In this document: piece after piece, positions 17,517 to 27,435 of the stretch | Numbering within the stretch: the first letter of the stretch is position 1 | Layout of the letters: each line of letters starts with the position of its first letter | Origin: Stutzerimonas stutzeri | Lineage (GTDB): Bacteria > Pseudomonadota > Gammaproteobacteria > Pseudomonadales > Pseudomonadaceae | Direction: 5' to 3' | DNA: 64,000 nucleotides | Assembly (NCBI RefSeq): GCF_018138085.1 | Contig: NZ_CP073105.1 | Location: 3,596,001-3,660,000, forward strand | Position numbers and translations under genes: made by a program | Notes under the pieces: generated by a model | What the model was told of the DNA's origin: nothing | Seen by the model: only the letters and a program-made list of their open reading frames with translations | Databases searched by the model: none

Positions 17517-20026
17517 CTTCGCTGAACATCTGGGACATCCACGGCGGCATCCATCCGCCGGAGCGCAAGGAGTTGTCCAACCGGACGCCCGTCCAGCGAC
17601 CGCCCGTGCCGGCGAAACTGGTGGTGCCGCTCGCCCAGCATCTCGGCGCACCGGCCGAACCCTGTGTCACGCTTGGCGAACGCGTCCTCAAGGGACAAAA
17701 GATCGCCGAGGCCAGCGGTTTCGTCAGCGCACCGGTGCATGCACCCACCTCCGGCATCGTCAGCTACATCGGCCCGCAACCCTACCCGCATGTTTCCGGC
17801 ATGCTGAGCGCCGCCATCGTCATCGACAGTGACGGCCAGGACGAATGGACCGAGCTGCGACCGCAGGCGGATTACCGGGCCATGCCGGCCGACCAGCTGC
17901 TGGAAACCATCCGTCAGGCCGGAATCAGCGGCCTCGGTGGTGCGGGCTTTCCGACGGCAGTCAAGCTCACCGCCCCGCCCAGCCAGAAGATCCGCACGCT
18001 GATCATCAACGGCACCGAGTGCGAACCCTACATCACCGCCGATGACCTGCTGATGCGCGAGAAGGCCACTGAGCTCGTCGCCGGCATCGAAATCCTGACC
18101 CACCTGATCCAAGCCGAGCAGGTGCTGATCGGCATCGAAGACAACAAGCCCGAAGCCATCGAAGCCGTACGCACCGCGGTCGGCAAGCGTGACTTTCAGA
18201 TCAAGGTTTTCCCGACCAAGTACCCTTCCGGCGGCGAGAAGCAGCTGATCCAGATTCTTACCGGAGAAGAAGTACCCAGCGGTGGCCTGCCGGCCGACAT
18301 CGGCATGCTCTGCCAGAACGTCGGTACCTGCGTGGCCATTCACGACGCCGTACTGCTGGGCAAGCCGCTGATCTCGCGAATCACCACCCTGACCGGCGAA
18401 GCGCTGGCACGCCCGATGAACGTCGAGGCGCTGATCGGCTCCCCGGTGAGCGAGCTGCTCGCGTTCGCAGGGCTCGACACTGGCAAGCTCAACCGCCTGA
18501 TCATGGGCGGCCCGATGATGGGCTTCACCTTGCCATCAATGGACGTCCCCCTGGTCAAGACCACCAACTGCCTGCTGGCCACGACCCTGGCTGAGCTGCC
18601 ACCGCCGCCTCCGGCGTTGCCGTGCATCCGCTGCGGCGAATGCGCGGAGGCCTGTCCGGCCAACCTGCTACCGCAGCAGTTGCACTTCTTCGCGCTAGGC
18701 CAGGAGCACGATCAGCTCAAGGCGTACAACCTGTTCGACTGCATCGAATGCGGCGCCTGCGCCTATGTCTGCCCCTCGAGCATTCCCCTGGTGCAGTACT
18801 ACCGCGCCGCCAAGGGCGAAATTCGTGCGCTGGAACAGAAACAGCAGAAAGCCGAGCATTCCAAACAACGCTTCGAGCTGCGCCAGGAGCGCCTGCGACG
18901 CGCCGAGGAGCAGAAGGAAGCAGACCGCAAGGCGCGGGCCGAGCGCGCCGCACGCGCCAAGGCAGCCCAGACGGAAACCAGCGCGCCAGCCAACCTGGAC
19001 GATCCACTCGCCCGCGTGCAGGCGAACAAGACGGGGCTGTCGGAGGAGCAGAAAAAACTCAAGATCGAAGCGAGCATGGCCCAGGTCGCCCTGAAGAAAG
19101 CAGAGAAGCAACTCGCCGCGCATGCGACAGCCGAACTCGAGGCCCAGGTCGCCGAGCTGCGCGAGGCGGCCGCGACAGCGCAAAAGGCCCTGGACGAGGC
19201 CATGGCGCTCGCGCCTCCGTCACCGGCAGCACCCGCCCCGGCAAACAGCGACGCGGCCAAGAAAGCCAAGATCGAAGCCGCCATGCTCCGCGCACAGCTG
19301 CGCAAGCTGGAGAAGCTGGAAAGCCCGGATGCCGAACAGCAGGCCGAGCTGACCCGCCTTCAAGCGCAACTCGCCGACGCCGAAAAGACATTGGCCGAGG
19401 CACAGGGCAGCGCAGCCACCACGGCGCCGGCCAAGCCCGCCAATGACGAGGCACTGAAGAAAGCCAAGATCGAAGCCGCCATGCTACGCGCGCAGTTGCG
19501 CAAGCTGGAGAAGCTGGAAAGCCCGGATGCCGAACAGCAGGCCGAGCTGACCCGCCTTCAAGCGCAACTCGCCGACGCCGAAAAGGCCCTGGCCGAAGCG
19601 CAGGGCAGCGCAGCCACCACGGCGCCGGCCAAGCCCGCCAATGACGAGGCACTGAAGAAAGCCAAGATTGAGCTCGCGATGAAGCGGGCCGAACTGAAGA
19701 AAGCCGAGAAGGCCGGCGCAGACGACGCCGAGCTGAGCCGGCTTCGTGATGGCCTGGCCAGTGCGGAGCAGGCATTGCATAAGGCTGAAGAGAACTGCGG
19801 CAAGCCCGCGCCGGTGCTCGTTCGGCATGACAAACGCCCGCTGGACGACCAGACCCGCGTGCTGAAAACCGATGCGGCCTACGCTCGCGCCGACTTGCGC
19901 AAGCTGGAACGCGATGCGGCCAGTGACGCCAGCGCGATCGAGGCCGCCCGGGCGCGACTGGACGAAGCCGAACGCAAATTGCAGGCACATACCGATTCGT
20001 TAGGGGCCGAAGCGCCGCCGGCGTGA
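17513..20026 (+). CDS. rnfC: Rnf complex subunit C with expanded C-terminal repeats
   Basis: 837 aa, longer than the roughly 740-775 aa I recall for E. coli RsxC and P. aeruginosa RnfC. Residues 1-420 form the conserved NADH/FMN-binding part ([27 protein letters not shown], and [11 protein letters not shown]). They are followed by two [4Fe-4S] motifs, [17 protein letters not shown] and [16 protein letters not shown]. From about residue 440 the chain becomes an Ala/Lys/Glu/Gln-rich, probably helical tail with a nearly duplicated 66-residue module (see the repeat feature). The start overlaps the rnfB stop. The extra length is explained by the repeats. Confidence 0.95.
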   Translation: MTSLNIWDIHGGIHPPERKELSNRTPVQRPPVPAKLVVPLAQHLGAPAEPCVTLGERVLKGQKIAEASGFVSAPVHAPTSGIVSYIGPQPYPHVSGMLSAAIVIDSDGQDEWTELRPQADYRAMPADQLLETIRQAGISGLGGAGFPTAVKLTAPPSQKIRTLIINGTECEPYITADDLLMREKATELVAGIEILTHLIQAEQVLIGIEDNKPEAIEAVRTAVGKRDFQIKVFPTKYPSGGEKQLIQILTGEEVPSGGLPADIGMLCQNVGTCVAIHDAVLLGKPLISRITTLTGEALARPMNVEALIGSPVSELLAFAGLDTGKLNRLIMGGPMMGFTLPSMDVPLVKTTNCLLATTLAELPPPPPALPCIRCGECAEACPANLLPQQLHFFALGQEHDQLKAYNLFDCIECGACAYVCPSSIPLVQYYRAAKGEIRALEQKQQKAEHSKQRFELRQERLRRAEEQKEADRKARAERAARAKAAQTETSAPANLDDPLARVQANKTGLSEEQKKLKIEASMAQVALKKAEKQLAAHATAELEAQVAELREAAATAQKALDEAMALAPPSPAAPAPANSDAAKKAKIEAAMLRAQLRKLEKLESPDAEQQAELTRLQAQLADAEKTLAEAQGSAATTAPAKPANDEALKKAKIEAAMLRAQLRKLEKLESPDAEQQAELTRLQAQLADAEKALAEAQGSAATTAPAKPANDEALKKAKIELAMKRAELKKAEKAGADDAELSRLRDGLASAEQALHKAEENCGKPAPVLVRHDKRPLDDQTRVLKTDAAYARADLRKLERDAASDASAIEAARARLDEAERKLQAHTDSLGAEAPPA
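19259..19690 (+). repeat. 198-bp in-frame tandem repeat within rnfC
   Basis: Two full copies (19259-19456 and 19457-19654) differ at about eight positions by eye, nearly all silent; one changes a residue (KTLAEA to KALAEA). The start of a third, diverged copy follows from 19655 ([14 protein letters not shown]). A more decayed relative ([18 protein letters not shown]) lies at about 19056. Each unit encodes 66 residues beginning [19 protein letters not shown]. The near-identity indicates recent duplication or gene conversion. Confidence 0.95.
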
Positions 20027-20075
20027 CCGTCCTGGGGCGGCGCCACTGCCCTACACTGCTTAAACCGGAGAGCCA

Positions 20076-21104
20076 ATGGCCCTGCCCCGCATCACTTCAC
20101 CGCATACCAAGGGAAACAACCGCACCCAGCGGGTCATGTTGCTGGTGTTGGCCGCAACATTGCCGGGAGTCGTCGCCCTGACCTGGCTATATGGTGCCGG
20201 CACCCTGATCAACCTGCTCTGGGCCAGCGTCGTGGCGCTTGCCGTCGAGGCGCTGATCCTCAAGATTCGGCAACGCCCGGTGGCATTCTTTCTACGCGAC
20301 GGCAGCGCACTGGTCACCGCCGTGCTGCTGGCATTGGCGCTGCCGCCTTACTCGCCGTGGTGGCTCACGCTGATCGCCACCGGTAGCGCCATCGTGTTTG
20401 GCAAGCAGCTTTATGGCGGCCTGGGTCAGAACCCGTTCAACCCTGCGATGATCGGCTACGTGGTGGTACTGGTGTCCTTCCCGGTGGAGATGACCACCTG
20501 GCCCGTGCCGCACAGCGTCGGTGTTGGCGCCGGGTTGCAGCATATTCTCGGCATCGCCTCGCTGCCCGACGGTTGGGCACAAGCCACGGCACTCGATGTG
20601 CTGAAGGTCAACAAGAGCCTTACGGTCGACGAGCTCTGGGCCAACCCGGCGTTCGGTCACTTCGGCGGCATCGGCTCGGAGGTGGTGAACCTGGCGTTCC
20701 TGGCCGGAGGCCTGTTTCTGCTGCACAAGCGCCTTTTCAGCTGGCACGCGCCGGTCGGCATGCTCGCCGCGCTGGCGGTCATGAGCCTGCTGTTCTGGAA
20801 CGGTTCCGGATCGGATAGCCACGGCTCGCCACTGTTCCATCTGCTCAGCGGCGCGACCATGCTTGGCGCCTTCTTCATCGTCACAGACCCGGTGAGCGGC
20901 GCCACCAGTAACCAGGGCCGGCTGATCTTCGGCGCCGGCGTCGGCGTGCTGGTTTATGTCATCCGCGCCTGGGGCGGTTATCCGGACGCCGTGGCGTTCG
21001 CCGTGTTGCTGATGAACTTGGCCGCTCCGACCATCGACTACTACACCCGCCCGCGCACCTACGGCCACCGCAAGGCCGAGCGCGGCTTCAAGCTGGGCGA
21101 ATGA
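20076..21104 (+). CDS. rnfD: Rnf complex subunit D
   Basis: 342-aa membrane subunit with about nine hydrophobic segments. The covalent FMN attachment region is visible as [23 protein letters not shown] (Thr in the SGAT motif), around residues 248-270. The N-terminal [14 protein letters not shown] motif is family-typical. RnfD relays electrons within the membrane together with RnfG. The start ATG 20076 follows CCGGAGAGCC, 49 bp after rnfC. This is the only gap in the operon larger than a few bases. Confidence 0.95.
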   Translation: MALPRITSPHTKGNNRTQRVMLLVLAATLPGVVALTWLYGAGTLINLLWASVVALAVEALILKIRQRPVAFFLRDGSALVTAVLLALALPPYSPWWLTLIATGSAIVFGKQLYGGLGQNPFNPAMIGYVVVLVSFPVEMTTWPVPHSVGVGAGLQHILGIASLPDGWAQATALDVLKVNKSLTVDELWANPAFGHFGGIGSEVVNLAFLAGGLFLLHKRLFSWHAPVGMLAALAVMSLLFWNGSGSDSHGSPLFHLLSGATMLGAFFIVTDPVSGATSNQGRLIFGAGVGVLVYVIRAWGGYPDAVAFAVLLMNLAAPTIDYYTRPRTYGHRKAERGFKLGE

Positions 21105-21105
21105 C

Positions 21106-21876
21106 ATGATCCTTCCTGAACTCAGCCGCTCGATGCTCAAGAACAGCCTGGTGCTGGGCCTGTTCGCCGTGGTCACGGTCGGCGCGGTAACCCTTCTGCA
21201 GCAGTTCACCGCCGAGCGCATCCAGGCATCCGAGCGTGCCGCACAGCTAAGCGCGTTGAACGAAATTCTGCCCCGCGGCAGTTATGACAACCAGCTGCTC
21301 GACAGCAGCATCGAAGTGCACGACCCGCTGCTCGGCACCCGCAAGCCGCTGGCGGCCTATATCGCCCGTAAGGATGGCAAGCCCAGCGCGGTGATCCTTC
21401 AGGCCATCGCGCCCGACGGCTACAGCGGCGCGATACGACTGCTCATCGGCGTACGAGCGGACGGTCGGATCGCCGGCGTTCGCGTGGTCGGCCACCGCGA
21501 GACGCCCGGCCTGGGTGACAAGATCGAACTGGCCAAAAGCCGGTGGATACGCAGCTTCGACGACCGTTCGCTGAGCGATCCGGGCGAGTCCGGCTGGGCC
21601 GTGAAGAAAGACCGAGGCGCATTCGACCAGTTCGCCGGTGCCACCATCACGCCGCGTGCGGTAGTCGGCGCGGTGCATCGAGCCCTGCAATACTTCGAGG
21701 CGCACAAGGCCGAGCTGCTCCATGCCGACGGCATCCCGGCGGCGCCTGGAGAGACGCTCGACGAGCATGTTGAGCCGGCGCCAGTGACCACGCACTCACG
21801 CGCGGGCGACGCAGCCGCCCGCGACGAGCTGCGAATCGATGAGCCGCAGCCCGCACAGAAAGGTCAGACACCATGA
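21106..21876 (+). CDS. rnfG: Rnf complex subunit G (FMN-binding)
   Basis: 256 aa: one N-terminal membrane anchor (about residues 14-32) and a periplasmic FMN-binding domain. The covalent flavin threonine lies in [11 protein letters not shown] (about residue 183), and [14 protein letters not shown] precedes it. The tail beyond about residue 215 is hydrophilic and variable. It starts one base after the rnfD stop and ends overlapping rnfE (ATGA). Confidence 0.95.
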   Translation: MILPELSRSMLKNSLVLGLFAVVTVGAVTLLQQFTAERIQASERAAQLSALNEILPRGSYDNQLLDSSIEVHDPLLGTRKPLAAYIARKDGKPSAVILQAIAPDGYSGAIRLLIGVRADGRIAGVRVVGHRETPGLGDKIELAKSRWIRSFDDRSLSDPGESGWAVKKDRGAFDQFAGATITPRAVVGAVHRALQYFEAHKAELLHADGIPAAPGETLDEHVEPAPVTTHSRAGDAAARDELRIDEPQPAQKGQTP

Positions 21877-22586
21877 GCAATCCCAGCTACCGCGAACTGA
21901 GCGTCAACGGCCTGTGGAAGAACAACCCGGCGCTGGTCCAGCTATTGGGGCTCTGCCCGTTGCTCGGAGTGAGCAACTCCACCGTCAACGCGCTGGGACT
22001 CGGACTTGCCACCGCACTGGTACTGATCTGCTCGAACATCGCCGTGTCGCTGGTACGCAGCGTGGTCAATACCGCCGTGCGCCTGCCGGCCTTCGTGATG
22101 ATCATTGCGGCGCTGACCACCTGCATCGAACTGCTGATGCAGGCCTACACCTACGAGCTCTACCAGATCCTCGGCATTTTCATTCCGCTGATCACCACCA
22201 ACTGCGTGATCCTCGGCCGCGCCGATGGCTTCGCGGCCAAGCACAATCCGCTGATCGCCGCCTACGACGGCCTGCTCATGGGGCTGGGGTTCGCGTTGGT
22301 GCTGGTCGTCCTCGGCGGGCTACGCGAGCTGTTCGGTACAGGGGCCGTGTTCGCCAATATGCACCTGTTGTTCGGGCCGGCTGCCGCAGACTGGCAAATC
22401 ACCCTGTTCAGCGACTACAAAGGCTTCCTGCTGGCGATCCTGCCGCCCGGCGCCTTCATCGTGCTCGGCCTGCTGATTGCGCTGAAGAACCGCATCGATC
22501 TACAACTGGCCGAGCGCGCCAAGGCCAGGCAGCCGGTCGAGCCGGTGCAAAGCCGTCGGGTACGCGTCACCGGGGTGATCGAATGA
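21873..22586 (+). CDS. rnfE: Rnf complex subunit E
   Basis: 237-aa multi-spanning membrane protein homologous to Rnf[20 protein letters not shown] near residues 15-33 carries the conserved cysteine, and [18 protein letters not shown] the second. With RnfA it is thought to form the membrane core with an intramembrane Fe-S cluster. A hydrophilic C-terminal tail follows residue 210. Starts inside the rnfG stop. Confidence 0.95.
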   Translation: MSNPSYRELSVNGLWKNNPALVQLLGLCPLLGVSNSTVNALGLGLATALVLICSNIAVSLVRSVVNTAVRLPAFVMIIAALTTCIELLMQAYTYELYQILGIFIPLITTNCVILGRADGFAAKHNPLIAAYDGLLMGLGFALVLVVLGGLRELFGTGAVFANMHLLFGPAAADWQITLFSDYKGFLLAILPPGAFIVLGLLIALKNRIDLQLAERAKARQPVEPVQSRRVRVTGVIE

Positions 22587-22605
22587 TGCGAGGAGGACCC
22601 GCCCG

Positions 22606-23244
22606 ATGAACGCCGCGAAACGTCGGGAGATCTTTCGCCGCTTTCACGAAGACAATCCTGAGCCCAAGACCGAACTGGCATACAGCACGCCCTTCGAGCT
22701 GCTGATCGCGGTGATTCTCTCAGCCCAGGCCACCGACGTCGGCGTAAACAAGGCCACGGCCAAGCTGTATCCGGTCGCCAATACCCCGGAAGCGATCTAC
22801 GCGCTTGGCTACGACGGCCTGTGCAGCTACATCAAGACCATCGGCCTGTATCCGAGCAAGGCGAAGAACGTGCTGGAGACCTGCCGCATCCTGATCGAGA
22901 AACACGGCAGCCAGGTTCCCGACAGCCGCGAAGCCCTCGAAGCGCTGCCAGGGGTAGGACGCAAGACCGCCAACGTGGTACTGAACACGGCGTTTCGCCA
23001 GTTCACCATGGCCGTCGACACCCATATCTTTCGTGTCGCCAATCGCACGAACATCGCCCCAGGCAAAAATGTGCTGGAAGTCGAGCGCAAGCTGATCAAG
23101 TTCGTTCCGAAAGACTATCTGCTCGACGCCCACCATTGGCTGATCCTGCATGGGCGCTACGTCTGCAAGGCACGCAAGCCACAATGCGGCAGTTGCCGAA
23201 TCGAGGATCTCTGCGAGTACAAGCACAAGACCTCGGACGATTGA
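22606..23244 (+). CDS. nth: Endonuclease III
   Basis: DNA glycosylase/AP lyase for oxidised pyrimidines, 212 aa. The helix-hairpin-helix LPGVGRKTANVVLNTAF carries the catalytic lysine (GRKTAN), and the catalytic aspartate is in MAVDTHIFRVANR. The C-terminal [4Fe-4S] ligands follow the C-x6-C-x2-C-x5-C spacing in CKARKPQCGSCRIEDLC. It lies 19 bp after rnfE behind GAGGAGG. The rnf-nth linkage is conserved in gammaproteobacteria. Confidence 0.97.
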   Translation: MNAAKRREIFRRFHEDNPEPKTELAYSTPFELLIAVILSAQATDVGVNKATAKLYPVANTPEAIYALGYDGLCSYIKTIGLYPSKAKNVLETCRILIEKHGSQVPDSREALEALPGVGRKTANVVLNTAFRQFTMAVDTHIFRVANRTNIAPGKNVLEVERKLIKFVPKDYLLDAHHWLILHGRYVCKARKPQCGSCRIEDLCEYKHKTSDD

Positions 23245-23353
23245 TCCGCCCCGGCAAAAAGCTGCCCGCTGATTGAAAAAATCTTTTTTACGGCCATGTT
23301 TTTTGTCGCTATAAGGAGCGCCAACAGCGCGCCTTAGCCGTGGAGTGAGACAA

Positions 23354-23533
23354 GTGTCCGAGAAAGAAGATATCCAGATTGAAGACGACTTCGTCGCAGA
23401 CGACGAAGACGATACTGCAGAGGCCCCGGTCGAAGTGGCCAAGACCAACCTGACCAAGCGCCGGATTATCGACAATCTGCTCGAAGAACGCCGCCTGCAG
23501 AAGCAGCTCAACGAGTTCGACTTCGACCTCTGA
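23354..23533 (+). CDS. Small acidic PA3496-family protein
   Basis: 59 aa, starting at GTG 23354 with GGAG upstream. The N-terminal half is very acidic (EDIQIEDDFVADDEDDTAE). The C-terminal half is a basic then amphipathic helix (KRRIIDNLLEERRLQKQLNEFDFDL). It matches the small gene found after nth in P. aeruginosa (PA3496), annotated as a putative envelope-integrity protein. Mechanism unknown. It is followed at once by a strong bidirectional terminator. Confidence 0.8.
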   Translation: MSEKEDIQIEDDFVADDEDDTAEAPVEVAKTNLTKRRIIDNLLEERRLQKQLNEFDFDL

Positions 23534-23536
23534 AAC

Positions 23537-23565
23537 GAAAAAGCCCCGAACGTCGGGGCTTTTTT
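23537..23565. terminator. Bidirectional intrinsic terminator (PA3496-family gene / gloA)
   Basis: AAAAAGCCCCGA-ACG-TCGGGGCTTTTTT: an A-tract, GC stem and T-tract, functional in both orientations, between the convergent genes. Confidence 0.92.
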
Positions 23566-23577
23566 ATGCGCTGTCGA

Positions 23578-23970
23578 TCAATCGCGGCGAGACGGTGAAA
23601 GCAGTTCCACCTTGTAGCCGTCTGGATCCTCGACGAAGGCGAGAATACTGGTGCCGTGCATCATCGGACCCGGCTCCCGGGTGATCTTGCCGCCGCGGCT
23701 GCGGATGTCCTCACACGCCTTGTAGACGTCCTCGACTTCCAGCGCGATGTGACCGTAGCCATTGCCCAGGTCGTATTTATCGACGCCCCAGTTGTGGGTC
23801 AGTTCCAGCACACTGTTGTGCGCCTCATCGCCATAGCCGACGAACGCCAGGGTGAACTTGCCGTCCGGGTAGTCCTTCCGGCGCAGCAGGGTCATGCCCA
23901 GCACTTCGGTATAGAAGGCGATGGATCGCTCCATATCGCCGACGCGCAGCATGGTATGCAGCAGTCTCAT
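23578..23970 (-). CDS. gloA: Lactoylglutathione lyase (glyoxalase I)
   Basis: 130-aa single-domain vicinal-oxygen-chelate enzyme converting the methylglyoxal-glutathione hemithioacetal to S-lactoylglutathione. It begins [20 protein letters not shown] (metal ligand His5). [22 protein letters not shown] supplies further ligands, and a conserved Glu follows in YKVELL. The length fits the short, Ni-activated bacterial class. Located downstream of argG on the same strand but beyond an argG terminator. Confidence 0.95.
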   Translation of the reverse strand: MRLLHTMLRVGDMERSIAFYTEVLGMTLLRRKDYPDGKFTLAFVGYGDEAHNSVLELTHNWGVDKYDLGNGYGHIALEVEDVYKACEDIRSRGGKITREPGPMMHGTSILAFVEDPDGYKVELLSPSRRD

Positions 23971-24007
23971 GGTGTTTTCTCCTCATCGACAAGGCATTTA
24001 GCGGTGC

Positions 24008-24038
24008 AGAAAACACAACCCCGGCTCGTGGCCGGGGT
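24008..24038 (-). terminator. Intrinsic terminator after argG
   Basis: On the minus strand ACCCCGGC-CACGA-GCCGGGGT is followed by TGTGTTTTC. The 8-bp GC stem lies 26 bp past the argG stop. Confidence 0.8.
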
Positions 24039-24064
24039 CATGGTCAGGCATCGGGCAGGCGACG

Positions 24065-25282
24065 TTAGAACTGCGTCCGACCCTTGTTCGCGGCGATGCG
24101 CATGCGCAGCGCGTTGAGCTTGATGAAGCCACCGGCGTCGGCTTGATCGTAAGCGCCGGCATCGTCCTCGAAGGTAGCGATGTTGGCATCGAACAGCGAA
24201 TCGTCCGATTTGCGGCCCGTGACGATGACATTGCCTTTATAGAGTTTCAGACGCACCACACCGTTCACATTGATCTGCGAGGCGTCGATCATCTGCTGCA
24301 GCATGCTGCGTTCCGGGCTCCACCAGTAGCCGTTGTAGATCAGGCTGGCGTACTTGGGCATCAGCTCGTCTTTCAGGTGCGCCACTTCGCGGTCCAGGGT
24401 GATCGACTCGATGGCACGGTGGCCCTTGAGCATGATGGTGCCGCCGGGGGTTTCGTAGCAGCCGCGCGACTTCATGCCGACGTAGCGGTTCTCGACGATA
24501 TCCAGACGACCGATGCCGTTCTCGCCGCCGACCTTGTTCAGGTAGGTCAGCACTTCGGCCGGGGTCATCTCTTTGCCATCGATGGCAACGATGTCGCCCT
24601 TGCGGTAGGTCAGCTCGATGTAGGTCGGCGAATCCGGCGCGGTTTCCGGGGACTTGGTCCAGCGCCACATGTCCTCTTCGTGCTCGGTCCAGGTGTCTTC
24701 CAGCACGCCGCCTTCATAGGAGATATGCAGCAGGTTGGCATCCATTGAGTACGGTGACTTCTTCTTGCCGTGACGCTCGATCGGGATTTCGTGCTTGGCC
24801 GCGTAGTCCATCAGCTTCTCGCGCGAGAGCAGGTCCCATTCGCGCCACGGAGCGATGACCTTTACGCCCGGCTTGAGCGCATAGGCGCCGAGCTCGAAAC
24901 GAACCTGGTCGTTGCCCTTGCCGGTCGCGCCGTGGGAAATGGCATCGGCACCGGTCTCGTTGGCGATCTCGATCAGACGCTTGGCGATCAGCGGACGGGC
25001 AATGGAGGTACCGAGCAGGTACTCACCTTCGTAAACGGTATTGGCGCGGAACATCGGGAAGACGAAGTCGCGTACGAACTCTTCGCGCAGGTCGTCGATG
25101 TAGATTTCCTCGACGCCCATGGCCTTGGCCTTGGCACGCGCTGGCTCGACTTCCTCGCCCTGTCCGAGGTCGGCGGTGAAGGTCACCACTTCGCAGTTAT
25201 AGGTGTCTTGCAGCCACTTGAGGATCACCGAGGTGTCCAGGCCACCGGAATACGCCAGGACTACCTTCTTTACGTCGGCCAT
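24065..25282 (-). CDS. argG: Argininosuccinate synthase
   Basis: ATP-dependent condensation of citrulline and aspartate in arginine biosynthesis. 405 aa, same length as in P. aeruginosa. The ATP-binding AYSGGLDTS motif is at residues 10-18, and the [14 protein letters not shown] and [14 protein letters not shown] motifs are present. Start chosen at ATG 25282 (MADVKKVV), 9 nt from GGGAG; the ATG two codons earlier (25288) is only 3 nt from it. Confidence 0.97.
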   Translation of the reverse strand: MADVKKVVLAYSGGLDTSVILKWLQDTYNCEVVTFTADLGQGEEVEPARAKAKAMGVEEIYIDDLREEFVRDFVFPMFRANTVYEGEYLLGTSIARPLIAKRLIEIANETGADAISHGATGKGNDQVRFELGAYALKPGVKVIAPWREWDLLSREKLMDYAAKHEIPIERHGKKKSPYSMDANLLHISYEGGVLEDTWTEHEEDMWRWTKSPETAPDSPTYIELTYRKGDIVAIDGKEMTPAEVLTYLNKVGGENGIGRLDIVENRYVGMKSRGCYETPGGTIMLKGHRAIESITLDREVAHLKDELMPKYASLIYNGYWWSPERSMLQQMIDASQINVNGVVRLKLYKGNVIVTGRKSDDSLFDANIATFEDDAGAYDQADAGGFIKLNALRMRIAANKGRTQF

Positions 25283-25318
25283 TGCCATCCACTCCCGGGA
25301 TTGTAAGGAAAGCGAGGA

Positions 25319-25347
25319 TTCTACTGGTCGCGGCGGCGGTTTTACAG
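25319..25347 (-). promoter_or_regulatory. Candidate sigma-70 promoter of argG
   Basis: On the minus strand TGTAAA (25347-25342), 17 nt, then TAGAAT (25324-25319), about 37 bp before the ATG. The -10 is good and the -35 is weak. Confidence 0.4.
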
Positions 25348-25368
25348 GGGCGCGAGCGCTGTCCGGGG

Positions 25369-26268
25369 TCAGGACGCCGGCGCGCTGCCCTCGGTAGCGG
25401 CCGTGGTGGTCGCGGGAGCGTGGTCCAGGCGCAGGGTGACCCGGCGATTCTTGGCCCGATTGGCTTCGCTGTTGTTGGGAGCCAGGGGATAGCGCTCGCC
25501 ATGAAAGCGCACCGTGATCTGCTCCTTCGGCACGCCATTGGCGATCAGATACTCCTCGACCGCGAGTGCGCGGCGCCGGGACAGGTCACGGTTGGTGAGA
25601 CGGTTTCCGCTGTTGTCGGAATGGCCGTCGAGTTCGATGCGATTGACGCTGGGATCGGCCTTGAGGAACTGCAGGATGATGTCGAGCTTGGCCTGGCCCA
25701 GCGCGTCGAGCGCTACGTCACCCGCCGGAAAGCCGATCTGGGAACGACGGATCTGGTCGAAATTCACCGGCAGCAGTTTCGCCGTGCAGGTGCGAAAATC
25801 CTCGTAGGCTTTGCTGAAGCGCGCCGGCAGCAGCCTGACCTCCAGAGCCTCACCGCCTTGCCGGGTGCGGTGACGCACCACCGGACTGCGTCCCTCGAGC
25901 AAACCGCTGAGCAACCGTCCGGCCTGCAACTGCGAACTGCTGAACGGGATGTCGCCCGCGCCGATAACCGAAACCACACCCAGGTTGATATCGCTGCGGT
26001 CCGGCTGCCAGGGCGCGGCCGCGGCCAGCAGGGTCGCCGATCCGTTGCCCAGCCAGCGATCCGGAGACTGCAAACGGAAGATCGGCTGTTCGCCCGCCCT
26101 GCGCACGAACTCGCCCACCCCGAATCCGGCCACCGGCTGGATCAGACGACATTCGAACTGATCGCCTTCGACCTGCCACTGCGCCCGCTCCAGACGAGTC
26201 TGGAAGGTAAGGGCGTCTACCGATGGGCAAGCCAGCAGACAGATAATCGCAAGGCAGCGCAGGCGCAC
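25369..26268 (-). CDS. motY: MotY-like sodium/proton flagellar-stator accessory protein (OmpA family)
   Basis: Periplasmic protein with a MotY-type N-terminal domain and a C-terminal OmpA peptidoglycan-binding domain. The OmpA signature is [24 protein letters not shown] (about residues 210-233), followed by [13 protein letters not shown]. MotY forms the T-ring that stabilises stators in Vibrio and Pseudomonas. The first ATG is 26280, but a GTG at 26268 is preceded by GGAG at good spacing and gives a compact signal peptide ([19 protein letters not shown]), so I prefer it. A FliA-type promoter lies just upstream. argG-motY adjacency matches P. aeruginosa. Confidence 0.9.
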   Translation of the reverse strand: MRLRCLAIICLLACPSVDALTFQTRLERAQWQVEGDQFECRLIQPVAGFGVGEFVRRAGEQPIFRLQSPDRWLGNGSATLLAAAAPWQPDRSDINLGVVSVIGAGDIPFSSSQLQAGRLLSGLLEGRSPVVRHRTRQGGEALEVRLLPARFSKAYEDFRTCTAKLLPVNFDQIRRSQIGFPAGDVALDALGQAKLDIILQFLKADPSVNRIELDGHSDNSGNRLTNRDLSRRRALAVEEYLIANGVPKEQITVRFHGERYPLAPNNSEANRAKNRRVTLRLDHAPATTTAATEGSAPAS

Positions 26269-26300
26269 GAGCGGCTCCATAAAATATAGGGTCTTTCAGG

Positions 26301-26327
26301 GTATCGGTGGTCTCGCGAAATTCTTGA
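26301..26327 (-). promoter_or_regulatory. FliA (sigma-28) promoter of motY
   Basis: On the minus strand TCAAGAAT (26327-26320), exactly 11 nt, then ACCGATAC (26308-26301). The sigma-28 consensus is TAAAGTTT-N11-GCCGATAA, with TCAAG frequent in Pseudomonas. Transcription would start about 25 nt before the preferred GTG. Confidence 0.75.
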
Positions 26328-26424
26328 GCCGCGCAGGCTGCGGTCAGGCGGGCTCCGGCGCCCATTTCTGCACAGCTAGCGGGTCGAGGTGACTCGTCCG
26401 GCGAGCCCGCAGGAAGCAACGGCT

Positions 26425-27435
26425 TCACTGATAGGACAGAACGAATTGCGCCGAGCCGTGGGCATTGCCGGGCGTCACGACAGATCGGGTCTGGATGTAG
26501 CGAGCGCCGAACGGCAGAGCGATGGAAGTGGTACCGGCGGAGCCATTCCACATCACCTTGGGCTGCAGTAAGACCATGGGCGATGAGGTTCGGGCATCGA
26601 TCAATTGGATGCCCACCCCAGTTGCGGCAGGGCTCGGTGACCCGGCCGTGGAGAGAACCCCTGCGGCAGCTGCCGAGGGATAGTCGGCATCGGCCACGGC
26701 GTTGAACTGGATGGTCACCTGGCTTACGTTGCTGCAGGCACCGAGGCGTATGGAGAAAGGAACGGTCGGACCCACGCTGCCCACCCCGGTGAAGCTGGTT
26801 ACCGGACGATTGCCGAGCGGTACGGTTATTTGCACCGAATCGGTCTGTACCGTACAGGTAGGCGCCACCACATCGAGGCACAAACCGCTGACCAGCACCA
26901 CGTCGATCACGTCGAGGCTGCCGAAGCGCACCGAGCCCATGCGGGTTCCGGCAGCGATGCAGTAGCGACCGGCCTGCAGACCTCCCGTCTTCCAGAAGTC
27001 GACCCTCTGTTTACGCCCGGCATCGAAATAATACTGCCCAGCCGGGGCGTTCAACGAGCCATAGGGCCGGTAGTAATTGGGCGGGTCATAGGCCTGGGTG
27101 TTGCTCAGGCTGTAGCCCAGTCCAGGGATCTGGGCGAACTCATAGATGGGCCCCTGCTCCCCCGACAATACCGGCGTGGGCGAACCCAGCATGTTGTTGT
27201 ACCCGGCTTGTTCGGTGCCGCTGCACGAGGTTTTCCATGAAGGCGCTCCATCCGCCCCGCCGACGTCCCATACGCGCTGCCCGACGGCCGCGTAGGTCAC
27301 GTTCATCGTGTAGTTGGCGGGCGTCTGCACCTGATAGGTCGTTGGGCCAGACAGGCCGTCGCTCCAGTTGCATTCGGCCCAGGCGATCGATTGCAGCCCC
27401 CATCCCAGAAGCACGACAAGCAGGATCTTGTTCAT
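26425..27435 (-). CDS. Chaperone-usher fimbrial tip adhesin
   Basis: 336 aa, larger than a pilin. A signal peptide (ending IAWA-ECNW) is followed by an N-terminal domain of about 150 residues with several Cys and Tyr/Pro-rich loops, then a C-terminal pilin domain. The pilin domain starts near CTVQTDSVQITVPLG and ends GSAQFVLSYQ, the usual donor-strand-accepting fold end. Two-domain architecture and position after the usher are those of a tip adhesin; the receptor is unknown. The ATG lies in GTGATG overlapping the usher stop, behind GGAGGAG. Last gene of the operon. Confidence 0.85.
   Translation of the reverse strand: MNKILLVVLLGWGLQSIAWAECNWSDGLSGPTTYQVQTPANYTMNVTYAAVGQRVWDVGGADGAPSWKTSCSGTEQAGYNNMLGSPTPVLSGEQGPIYEFAQIPGLGYSLSNTQAYDPPNYYRPYGSLNAPAGQYYFDAGRKQRVDFWKTGGLQAGRYCIAAGTRMGSVRFGSLDVIDVVLVSGLCLDVVAPTCTVQTDSVQITVPLGNRPVTSFTGVGSVGPTVPFSIRLGACSNVSQVTIQFNAVADADYPSAAAAGVLSTAGSPSPAATGVGIQLIDARTSSPMVLLQPKVMWNGSAGTTSIALPFGARYIQTRSVVTPGNAHGSAQFVLSYQ

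Noticed and set aside
18622..19988. Several long frames inside rnfC on both strands
   Set aside because: The repeated Ala/Lys/Glu codons of the RnfC tail open all frames; the products are Arg/Pro- or Ser-rich artefacts duplicated with the repeat.
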